A DNA stretch of 7,226 nt from NCBI GenBank assembly GCA_013698395.1, contig JACCUZ010000448.1:1-7226 (forward strand), given 5' to 3'. This DNA is from Sporichthyaceae bacterium (GTDB lineage Bacteria; Actinomycetota; Actinomycetes; JACCUZ01). Both the position numbers and the translations under genes were made by a program. This document shows positions 1 to 5,357 of the stretch, piece by piece; positions within the stretch are counted from its first letter, which is position 1, and each line of letters starts with the position of its first letter. Under the pieces are notes generated by a model. It was not told the origin of the DNA. It searched no databases and saw nothing but the letters and a program-made list of their open reading frames with translations.

Positions 1-280
1 GCTGCGCCTGGCCCTGCCCGATGCCCAGCACGACCATCACCTCACCGGTCATCGCCGAGTCCGCCACCGCCTCCGGCAGCGGCTGATCCACGACCCGTGG
101 ACCCTCCGCCAGCTCGGCCAGCGCCTCCGCCTCACACCGGTCCGCCAGCTCCGCCACCAGACGCAGCTGCCGGGCCTGCTCTGCCGCGACCCGGACCGCC
201 GAACGGCGCACCGCTGCGGCCAGATTCTCCAACGACGGCGCAGCAGAACTTCGGTTCCGCCGACCACACCGCCTGCCCAT
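1..280 (-). CDS. DUF222 / 13E12-type protein (HNH endonuclease-like family), N-terminal part only
   Basis: This frame opens with ATG at 280-278 and runs without a stop off the left edge, giving 93 visible codons. After a basic, Ser-rich start (MGRRCGRRNRSS) it becomes an Ala/Glu/Arg-rich helical stretch containing VRVAAEQARQLRLVAELADR and then EVMVVLGIGQGQAQ. That pattern resembles the N-terminus of the actinobacterial DUF222/13E12 family, whose members usually carry a C-terminal HNH nuclease motif. The HNH part would lie outside the window, so nuclease function is not shown. An in-frame TAG at 292-290 makes this ATG the most upstream start possible. There is no well-spaced ribosome binding site; a TANNNT -10-like hexamer lies six bases upstream, which would suit a leaderless transcript. 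These genes are often multicopy and their role is unclear. The family call rests on pattern recognition alone. Confidence 0.6.
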   Translation of the reverse strand, partial: MGRRCGRRNRSSAAPSLENLAAAVRRSAVRVAAEQARQLRLVAELADRCEAEALAELAEGPRVVDQPLPEAVADSAMTGEVMVVLGIGQGQAQ

Positions 281-286
281 ATCCCG

Positions 287-292
287 AGGCTA
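287..292 (-). promoter_or_regulatory. Putative -10 element of the DUF222 gene (leaderless)
   Basis: On the minus strand this reads TAGCCT, matching the actinobacterial -10 pattern TANNNT. Six bases (CGGGAT) separate it from the ATG at 280, so transcription would begin at or next to the start codon. No convincing -35 is visible. TANNNT is a loose pattern, so this is only suggestive. Confidence 0.3.
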
Positions 293-358
293 AACCGAAC
301 CCTGGACACAACCCCTGGCCAGCGAATCGAGCCGGAAGGGTGGCCCGCGCCGCGCGGA

Positions 359-827
359 AAGCTGGCGTACCTGCGTCGGACGTTCCGCGAGGGCGGCAAG
401 CTCGCAACGAGACGGTGGCCCAGCTGTCCGCGCTACCCCCGCACGTGGTCGGGTGGATCGAGGGTGGGCTCAAGGGCAGCAGCTGGTGATCGCCCGGGTG
501 GTGCGCCCCCGCTCGAAGCTGGCCACGACATCGTGGTGGGCCGACACCACCCGCGCCGACCTCGGTGTCGCGGACGCCTCCACCGACGAGGTGTACGCGG
601 CGATGGACGTGCTGCTGGCCCGCCACCTCGCGGTCGAAGCGGACCCCGCGCGGATGGCGCTGTTCGACCTGACCTTGGGGTGGGTGGAAGGCGCGCACTG
701 CCCGCTGGCCAAACGGGGCTACTCCCGGGACGGGAAGAAGAAGAGGCCGCAGATCGAGTACGGGCTGCTCACAGCGAACCTCCTGCTCACCAGGGGCTCG
801 GAGGTCACTGCAGTAACTTCGGTCTAG
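359..827 (+). pseudogene. Degenerate IS1634-type (IS4-superfamily) DDE transposase remnant
   Basis: Three reading-frame pieces together resemble one transposase. The first (about 359-405) encodes KLAYLRRTFREGGKL. A one-base loss near 404-406 shifts the frame, and the match continues as NETVAQLSALPPHVVGWIEGGLKG (406 to about 476). A second frame then encodes LVIARVVRPRSKLATTSWWA, STDEVYAAMDVLLA, LFDLTLGWVEGAHCPLAKRGYSRDGKK and QIEYGLLT, ending near 772. From family knowledge, several dozen residues are missing between GLKG and LVIARVV, and a shorter stretch is missing after VYAAMDVLLAR. Everything past GLLT is gone, including the later catalytic acidic residues; the Asp in LFDLT is probably the first catalytic one. 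From 773 the frame runs through unrelated codons to a TAG at 825-827 that overlaps the korB stop. No terminal inverted repeats are recognisable. It cannot encode an active transposase. Confidence 0.8.
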
Positions 828-1885
828 CGCACCGTCCAGGTGTCCGACCCGGCCAGCAAGCCGGTCAGCTCATCCTCGCCGGCCGGCCCGCCCTGCGTAC
901 CGGTTGCCCGGTCGATCTGCTCGCGCATCAGGTCGTCGTAGACCGGCCGGTCGACGTCACGGAACACCCCGATCGGTGTGCGAGCCAGCGACGTCTCGGC
1001 GAGCCGGGAGAGGTCGAACGCATGCGACGGGTCCATGGCGTGGGCGTCGTGGACCACCAGGTCCGACGCCGGGACGTCGGCCGTCTCGACCACCTTCAGT
1101 GACGAGTCCGGCGAGCGCACCACACCGTGCTCCGCCCCGGCCCCCCAGGTGATGGGCTGCCCGTGCTCGAGCCGGATCGTCACCTCGTCCCGGGTCGCGG
1201 GGTCCTTGAGCGGCTCGAAGGCATTGTCGTTGAAGATGTTGCAGTTCTGGTAGATCTCGACCAGGGCGGTCCCCCGGTGTGCTGCTGCCGCCCGCAGCAC
1301 CGCCGTCAGGTGCTTGCGGTCGGAGTCGATCGAGCGCGCCACGAACGACGCCTCTGCGCCAAGCGCCAGCGACACCGGGTTGAACGGCGAGTCCAGCGAG
1401 CCGAGCGGGGTGGACTTCGTGATCTTGCCGAGCTCGGACGTGGGGGAGTACTGGCCCTTCGTCAGCCCGTAGATCCGGTTGTTGAACAGCAGGATCTTCA
1501 GGTTGACGTTGCGACGCAGCGCATGGATGAGGTGGTTGCCGCCGATCGAGAGCGCGTCACCGTCACCGGTGACGACCCACACCGAGAGGTCCTGCCGGGA
1601 CGCGGCAAGCCCGGTGGCGATCGCGGGCGCGCGACCGTGGATCGAGTGCATCCCGAAGGTGTCCATGTAGTACGGGAACCGTGACGAGCAGCCGATGCCG
1701 GAGACGAACACGATGTTCTCCCGGGCCAGTCCCAGCTCCGGCATGAAGGACTGCACCGCCGCCAGGACGGCGTAGTCCCCGCAGCCCGGGCACCAGCGCA
1801 CCTCCTGGTCGGTCTTGAAGTCCTTGGCCGACTGCGCCTCGCGCGCCTTCGGCACGAGGGAGAGCGAGGGGAAGTTCTGGGTCAT
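824..1885 (-). CDS. korB: 2-oxoglutarate:ferredoxin oxidoreductase, beta subunit (KorB)
   Basis: This 353-residue protein is the thiamine-diphosphate and iron-sulfur subunit of a cytoplasmic 2-oxoacid:ferredoxin oxidoreductase. With KorA it converts a 2-oxoacid and CoA to acyl-CoA and CO2 while reducing ferredoxin. Four cysteines expected to hold one [4Fe-4S] cluster are present: C32 and C35 in WCPGCGDY, C66 in IGCSSRFPYY and C215 in YQNCNIFND. The ThDP/Mg site appears as GDGD (107-110) followed by FNNRIYGLTKGQYSPTS (134-150). Length and motif order fit actinobacterial KorB. The ATG at 1885-1883 overlaps the korA stop as ATGA, and a GAGGA-like ribosome site lies upstream, so the two genes are translationally coupled. 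The C-terminus (DTWTVR) looks complete although its stop abuts the transposon remnant. Substrate preference for 2-oxoglutarate is inferred from the family; pyruvate or another 2-oxoacid cannot be excluded by reading. Confidence 0.93.
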   Translation of the reverse strand: MTQNFPSLSLVPKAREAQSAKDFKTDQEVRWCPGCGDYAVLAAVQSFMPELGLARENIVFVSGIGCSSRFPYYMDTFGMHSIHGRAPAIATGLAASRQDLSVWVVTGDGDALSIGGNHLIHALRRNVNLKILLFNNRIYGLTKGQYSPTSELGKITKSTPLGSLDSPFNPVSLALGAEASFVARSIDSDRKHLTAVLRAAAAHRGTALVEIYQNCNIFNDNAFEPLKDPATRDEVTIRLEHGQPITWGAGAEHGVVRSPDSSLKVVETADVPASDLVVHDAHAMDPSHAFDLSRLAETSLARTPIGVFRDVDRPVYDDLMREQIDRATGTQGGPAGEDELTGLLAGSDTWTVR

Positions 1886-3762
1886 GGCAGGTCCTCGGTC
1901 ACGGTGGTGATCACAGCGGCGAGCTCGTCGGCCTTGAACGGCATGCCCCTGACCTGGTTGTAGCCGACCGCGTCGACCAGGTACTTAGCGCGGAGCAGCA
2001 TCGACAGCTGGCCACCGAAGCCGTAGCCCAGGTTCATCTCGGGGACCAGCACCTTGTCGTAGCGGCGCAGCACCTCGCCGAGGTCGGCGGGGAACGGGTT
2101 GAGGTGGCGCAGGTGGGCCTGTGCCACGTCTTTCCCCGCAGCACGGACTCGGCGGCAGGCGGCGCCGATCGGACCGTACGTCGATCCCCAGCCGAGCACC
2201 AGCACCCGGGCCCGCCCGGACGGGTCCTCCACCTCGGTCGGACCGATGGTCGCGGCCACCGCGTCGACCTTGGCCTGCCGCGTGCGGACCATGAAGTCGT
2301 GGTTGGCGGGGTCGTAGGAGATGTTCCCGGTCCGGTCGGCCTTCTCGATGCCGCCGATGCGGTGCTCCAGCCCCGCGGTCCCAGGCAGCGCCCACGGACG
2401 CGCCAGCGTCGCCGAGTCGCGGACGTAGGGCAGGAAGGTGGCCCTGCCGTCCACCTCCGCGTTGGTCTCGGTCGCGAACTGCACGTGGAGGTCGGGCAGG
2501 TCGGCCACCTCGGGGATCCGCCACGGCTCTGACCCGTTGGCCAGGTAGCCGTCGGAGAGCAGGATCACCGGCACCCGGAACGTCGTCGCGATCCGCGCCG
2601 CCTCGAGGGCCGTGTCGAAGCAGTCGGCGGGTGACCGGGGCGCGACGATGGGTACCGGCGCCTCGCCGTTACGACCGAACATCGCCTGCAGCAGGTCGGC
2701 TTGCTCGGTCTTCGTCGGCATACCCGTCGACGGCCCGGCCCGCTGCACGTTGACCACGATCAGCGGCAGCTCGAGCGAGACGCCGAGCCCGATCGTCTCC
2801 GCCTTGAGCGCCAGTCCCGGGCCGGAGGTGGACGTCACGGCGAGCGACCCGCCGTACGCCGCACCCAGTGCGGCGCCCACCGCGGCGATCTCGTCCTCGG
2901 CCTGGAAGGTCCGAACGCCGAACCGCTTGTGCTTGGACAGCTCGTGCAGGATGTCCGAGGCGGGGGTGATGGGGTAGGAGCCGAGGAACAACGGCAGCCC
3001 GCTGCGCTGGGCGGCCGCCACCAGCCCGTAGGACAGGGCGAGGTTGCCGGAGATGTTGCGGTACCTCCCCGGCGCCAGCTGGGCCGGCTTCACCTCGTAG
3101 GACACCGAGAAGTCCTCGGTCGTCTCGCCGAAAGACCAGCCGGTCTCGAAGGCCGTGACGTTGGCCTCCATGATCTGCGGGCTGCGGGCGAACTTCGTGC
3201 GCAGGAACGCCAGCGTCCCCTCGGTGGGCCGGTTGTAGAGCCAGGACAGCAGGCCGAGCGCGAACATGTTCTTCGCCCGCTCCGCCTCCTTCTTGGAGAT
3301 GTCGAAGTCCTTGAGCGCCTCCACCGTCATCGACGTCAGCGCGATCGGGTGCACGTTGTAGGCCTCGAGCGAGCCGTCGTCGAGCGGGTTGCTCGGGTAG
3401 CCGACCTTGGTCAGGTTGCGCTTGGTGAACTCGTCGGTGTTGACGATGATGTCCGCGCCGCGCTCGAGGTCGTCCAGGTTGGCCTTGAGCGCCGCAGGGT
3501 TCATCGCGACGAGGACGTCTGGGCGGTCGCCCGGAGTCATGATGTCGTGGTCGGCGAAGTGCAGCTGGAAGGCCGACACCCCCGGGAGGGTGCCCGCTGG
3601 TGCGCGGATCTCTGCAGGGAAGTCCGGCAGCGTCGACAGGTCGTTCCCGAAGGACGCGGTCTCGGTGGTGAATCGGTCACCGGTGAGCTGCATGCCGTCG
3701 CCGGAGTCGCCCGCGAACCGGATGATCACCCGGTCGAGCTGCCGCACGCCCTTGGTCGCCAC
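1882..3762 (-). CDS. korA: 2-oxoglutarate:ferredoxin oxidoreductase, fused gamma-alpha subunit (KorA)
   Basis: This 626-residue protein pairs with KorB. Residues about 10-215 form the gamma-type domain, starting RVIIRFAGDSGDGMQ and including NMFALGLLSWLYNRP. Residues about 238-480 form the alpha (pyrimidine-binding) domain with YPITPAS (263-269), QAEDE (287-291), TSTSGPG (310-316) and the loop RAGPSTGMPTKTEQ (341-354). A C-terminal transketolase-C-like domain follows (VLVLGWGSTYGPI through HLNPFPADL and MNLGYGFGGQL). The gamma-alpha fusion is typical of actinobacterial and many aerobic KorA proteins, which work as a CoA-dependent, ferredoxin-reducing alternative or supplement to 2-oxoglutarate dehydrogenase in the TCA cycle. 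The GTG at 3762-3760 is the only start available, since an in-frame TAA lies four codons upstream. GAGG sits only two bases from it, too close for a normal ribosome site, which hints at leaderless translation. Confidence 0.93.
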   Translation of the reverse strand: MATKGVRQLDRVIIRFAGDSGDGMQLTGDRFTTETASFGNDLSTLPDFPAEIRAPAGTLPGVSAFQLHFADHDIMTPGDRPDVLVAMNPAALKANLDDLERGADIIVNTDEFTKRNLTKVGYPSNPLDDGSLEAYNVHPIALTSMTVEALKDFDISKKEAERAKNMFALGLLSWLYNRPTEGTLAFLRTKFARSPQIMEANVTAFETGWSFGETTEDFSVSYEVKPAQLAPGRYRNISGNLALSYGLVAAAQRSGLPLFLGSYPITPASDILHELSKHKRFGVRTFQAEDEIAAVGAALGAAYGGSLAVTSTSGPGLALKAETIGLGVSLELPLIVVNVQRAGPSTGMPTKTEQADLLQAMFGRNGEAPVPIVAPRSPADCFDTALEAARIATTFRVPVILLSDGYLANGSEPWRIPEVADLPDLHVQFATETNAEVDGRATFLPYVRDSATLARPWALPGTAGLEHRIGGIEKADRTGNISYDPANHDFMVRTRQAKVDAVAATIGPTEVEDPSGRARVLVLGWGSTYGPIGAACRRVRAAGKDVAQAHLRHLNPFPADLGEVLRRYDKVLVPEMNLGYGFGGQLSMLLRAKYLVDAVGYNQVRGMPFKADELAAVITTVTEDLP

Positions 3763-3768
3763 TACCTC

Positions 3769-3774
3769 ATGTTA
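3769..3774 (-). promoter_or_regulatory. Putative korA -10 element (leaderless)
   Basis: The minus strand reads TAACAT, a fit to TANNNT. Six bases (GAGGTA) then precede the korA GTG at 3762, placing the expected transcription start at the start codon. The same spacing is seen for the DUF222 gene. No -35 match is visible. Confidence 0.4.
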
Positions 3775-3785
3775 CGTCCGCGTAA
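3772..3785. promoter_or_regulatory. Inverted repeat TTACG-N4-CGTAA, candidate operator
   Basis: Two perfect 5-bp arms, TTACG (3772-3776) and CGTAA (3781-3785), flank TCCG. The element overlaps the putative korA -10 and lies upstream of the putative nuoA -10, so one bound dimer could affect both directions. The arms are short and I do not recognise the regulator; it does not look like the Rex consensus. Confidence 0.35.
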
Positions 3786-3799
3786 GTCCGTCGTGCCGC

Positions 3800-3805
3800 T
3801 AGAGT
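3800..3805 (+). promoter_or_regulatory. Putative nuoA -10 element
   Basis: TAGAGT matches TANNNT and would start transcription near 3811-3813, leaving a leader of roughly 20 bases that contains the AGGAGG ribosome site. No -35 is recognisable at the usual distance. This is a weak pattern call. Confidence 0.35.
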
Positions 3806-3819
3806 CCCGGCCGAGAGCG

Positions 3820-3825
3820 AGGAGG
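3820..3825 (+). promoter_or_regulatory. Ribosome binding site of nuoA
   Basis: AGGAGG, a full Shine-Dalgarno match, ends seven bases before the GTG at 3833. It fixes the nuoA start and contrasts with korA, which has no properly spaced site. Confidence 0.8.
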
Positions 3826-3832
3826 CGCGCGG

Positions 3833-4204
3833 GTGGACGGCTTCTACGGTGGATATGCCCTGGTCGGGCTGGTCCTCCTCGTCGGTGTGGCGTTCGTCAC
3901 GGTCGCGTTCACCGCCAACCGGCTCCTGCGGGTGACCGTGCCGGGCGGGGACAAGGCGCTGACCTATGAGTGCGGGGTCGACCCCGTCGGCGAGGGGTGG
4001 GCACAGAGCCACGTCCGCTACTACGTCTTCACCTACCTCTACGTGATCTTCGCTGTCGACGCGATCTACCTCTTCCCCTGGGCGACGGTCTTTGCCGCCC
4101 CCGGCTTCGGGATGACCACTCTGGTGGAGATGTTCGTGTTCATCGGCTTTCTCGCCGTGGGCCTGCTGTACGCGTGGCGCAAGGGGGTCCTCACGTGGCA
4201 GTAG
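3833..4204 (+). CDS. nuoA: NADH-quinone oxidoreductase-like subunit A (NuoA)
   Basis: A 123-residue membrane subunit of complex I, at the junction between the membrane arm and the quinone site. Three hydrophobic segments lie at about 8-28, 64-86 and 96-114. The conserved loop after the first helix is present as YECGVDPVGEG (45-55), with C47 in the ND3/NuoA loop position, followed by HVRYYVFTYLYVIF and LFPWA. The usual FDxE motif of the second helix reads FAVD (73-76), so the normally conserved Asp is Ala and the Glu is Asp. A GTG start with AGGAGG seven bases upstream is convincing. It is the first gene of a plus-strand operon divergent from korA, and its stop lies inside the start of nuoB. 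It belongs to the divergent second-copy complex I type, judging from the operon layout. Confidence 0.92.
   Translation: MDGFYGGYALVGLVLLVGVAFVTVAFTANRLLRVTVPGGDKALTYECGVDPVGEGWAQSHVRYYVFTYLYVIFAVDAIYLFPWATVFAAPGFGMTTLVEMFVFIGFLAVGLLYAWRKGVLTWQ
4181..4187 (+). promoter_or_regulatory. Ribosome binding site that sets the nuoB start
   Basis: AAGGGGG lies within the end of nuoA, seven bases before the GTG at 4195. The nuoB frame is open far upstream into nuoA, so this site is what identifies the start. Confidence 0.7.
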
Positions 4205-4746
4205 ACCTCCCGCACCCGACCGTCGGGGGTCTGCAGCGCGCCGCGCCCGAGCCGATGCGGCTGATCCTCAACTGGGGCCGCCGGTACTCCCTGTGGGTGT
4301 TCAACTTCGGCCTGGCCTGCTGCGCGATCGAGTTCATCGCCTCGTCGATGTCGCGCCACGACTTCATCCGGCTCGGGGTCATCCCGTTCGCCCCCGGACC
4401 GCGCCAGGCGGACCTCATGGTCGTCAGCGGCACGGTCACCGACAAGATGGCGCCGGCCGTCAAGCGGCTCTACGAGCAGATGCCCGAGCCGAAGTACGTC
4501 ATCTCCTTCGGCGCTTGCTCCAACTCCGGCGGCCCCTACTGGGACTCCTACTGCGTCACCAAGGGTGTCGACCAGATCGTGCCGGTCGACGTCTACGTCC
4601 CCAGCTGCCCGCCCCGGCCGGAGGCTCTGCTGCAGGGCATCCTGCGGCTGCAGGAGAAGATCGCCGCGGAGTCACTGGGCGAGCGGTACCGGTCGCGCGC
4701 GCCCTCCGGCCCCATCCGGTCGATCCCGGTCGGTGACGGCCCGTGA
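4195..4746 (+). CDS. nuoB: NADH-quinone oxidoreductase-like subunit B (NuoB)
   Basis: A 183-residue peripheral-arm subunit that carries cluster N2, the last [4Fe-4S] centre before quinone. All four expected ligands are visible: the tandem C42-C43 in FGLACCAIEF, C108 in FGACSNSGG and C138 in VPSCPPRPEALLQGI. The conserved GTVTDKMAPAVKRLYEQMPEPKYVISFGAC stretch is also intact. The frame is open far into nuoA, but the GTG at 4195 with a good ribosome site gives a normal-length NuoB, overlapping nuoA by ten bases. The Arg/Pro-rich tail after about residue 160 is variable in the family. An intact N2 site means electrons can be delivered to quinone provided a NuoD partner is supplied, since none is encoded next to it here. 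Confidence 0.95.
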   Translation: MAVDLPHPTVGGLQRAAPEPMRLILNWGRRYSLWVFNFGLACCAIEFIASSMSRHDFIRLGVIPFAPGPRQADLMVVSGTVTDKMAPAVKRLYEQMPEPKYVISFGACSNSGGPYWDSYCVTKGVDQIVPVDVYVPSCPPRPEALLQGILRLQEKIAAESLGERYRSRAPSGPIRSIPVGDGP

Positions 4747-5357
4747 CCGCCACCCCATCCCCCACTTCCGCTGATCGTGAGGGGGAAACGGGCCGGGGCG
4801 GCCCGTCTCACCCTCATGATCATGGAAACGGGGCGGTGGACGTGGTGCCGGCGGACTGGGTGCCCGCGCTCACGAGGGCGCGGGACGAGGAGGGGTTCAC
4901 CTACTTCGACTGGCTGACCGGGGTCGACCAGCTCGACGCGGCGGAGTCCCCGGGCATCGACGTCGTGGTCCACCTGTGGTCGGTAGACCGGCGTGCGCAC
5001 CTGCTGCTGCGCACCAGGGCTCCGGCGGAGGACCTGACGCTGCCCACGGCCACCGGGGTGTTCGCGGGGGCGTCCTGGCACGAGCGGGAGACCTACGAGA
5101 TGTTCGGCGTGGTGTTCGCCGGTCACCCGCACCTGGTGCCGCTCCTGCTGCCCGACGGCTTCGAGGGTCACCCCCTGCGCAAGGACTTCGTCCTCGCCGC
5201 CCGGGCGGCAAAGGCCTGGCCCGGCGCGAAGGAGCCCGGGGAGTCCGACTCCGACGTCGGTCCCGGAAGCGCCGCGGCGCCGGCCCGGCGCAAGACCCGA
5301 CCGCCGGGCGTGCCTGATCCCGAAGCGTGGGGGCCGCGGTCGGAGCCGCTGCAGTGA
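4743..5357 (+). CDS. nuoC: NADH-quinone oxidoreductase-like subunit C (NuoC)
   Basis: The peripheral-arm NuoC (30 kDa) subunit, 204 residues from the first possible GTG. The core contains FTYFDWLTGVDQLD (52-65) and the family signature from W112 to F149: WHERETYEMFG, VFAGHP, then EGHPLRKDF. Complete as NuoC, it has no NuoD domain attached. A Pro/Ala-rich tail of about 45 residues ends PPGVPDPEAWGP. The GTG at 4743 overlaps the nuoB stop (GTGA) like most junctions here but has no clear ribosome site. Residues 10-27 are encoded by a 51-bp palindrome and look like disordered filler (Gly, His, Pro, Asp). A second start, GTG at 4836 (V32), would give 173 residues beginning MDVVPADW and leave the palindrome between nuoB and nuoC. 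The start is therefore uncertain while the rest is secure. Confidence 0.9.
   Translation: MTATPSPTSADREGETGRGGPSHPHDHGNGAVDVVPADWVPALTRARDEEGFTYFDWLTGVDQLDAAESPGIDVVVHLWSVDRRAHLLLRTRAPAEDLTLPTATGVFAGASWHERETYEMFGVVFAGHPHLVPLLLPDGFEGHPLRKDFVLAARAAKAWPGAKEPGESDSDVGPGSAAAPARRKTRPPGVPDPEAWGPRSEPLQ
4772..4822. repeat. 51-bp near-perfect palindrome (REP/MITE-like hairpin)
   Basis: Arms 4772-4794 and 4800-4822 are 23 bases each, pair at 20 of 23 positions, and enclose the 5-base loop GGGGC. Pairing blocks are TGATC, TGAGGG, GA and ACGGGCC, broken by three single mismatches. Just beyond the right arm, TGATC plus GAAACGGG recur (4817-4832), repeating parts of the left arm directly. The size and imperfect symmetry resemble dispersed extragenic palindromes. 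It lies within the first codons of nuoC or, if translation starts at 4836, between nuoB and nuoC. Only one copy is visible here, so dispersal is unproven. Confidence 0.75.
5342..5345 (+). promoter_or_regulatory. Ribosome binding site that sets the nuoH start
   Basis: GGAG ends eight bases before the GTG at 5354. It favours that start, which gives a GTGA overlap with nuoC, over a longer in-frame start at 5327 that would add nine Gly/Ala/Val-rich residues. Confidence 0.55.

Larger units (their letters stand above)
3763..3832. promoter_or_regulatory. Divergent korA / nuoA promoter region
   Basis: These 70 bases are the only space between the divergent korA and nuoA starts, so promoters for both operons should lie here unless transcription starts inside a gene. 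It holds a TAACAT hexamer for korA (minus, 3774-3769), a TAGAGT hexamer for nuoA (plus, 3800-3805) and the short inverted repeat at 3772-3785. No good TTGAC-type -35 is seen on either strand. Sharing so short a region makes joint regulation of the ferredoxin-reducing enzyme and the respiratory complex plausible, by inference. Confidence 0.6.

Noticed and set aside
97..489. Plus-strand Pro-rich 130-codon frame as a separate gene
   Set aside because: Its first two thirds are antisense to the DUF222 gene or non-coding; only the tail (NETVAQLSALPPHVV) is meaningful and belongs to the transposase remnant.
132..698. 188-codon minus-strand open frame across the transposase remnant
   Set aside because: It is the antisense of the transposase motifs and is out of frame with the DUF222-like protein; it has no recognisable domain.
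765..791. Direct repeat CTGCTCAC (765-772 and 784-791 region) as a repeat element
   Set aside because: Only eight bases, two copies, common composition in this DNA; no sign of an array or CRISPR spacing.
824..1885. Possible truncation of KorB by the neighbouring transposon
   Set aside because: The protein has normal family length and a plausible natural C-terminus, so the insertion appears to end beside the gene and not in it.
2701..3969. Long plus-strand open frame (422 codons) opposite korA
   Set aside because: It is antisense to korA, whose full-length protein has clear domains; its Arg/Gly/Val-rich translation matches no family and is a typical high-GC shadow.
3970..4746. 258-codon version of NuoB starting inside nuoA
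   Set aside because: The first 75 codons are shadow sequence of nuoA; the GTG at 4195 has a good ribosome site and gives normal NuoB length.
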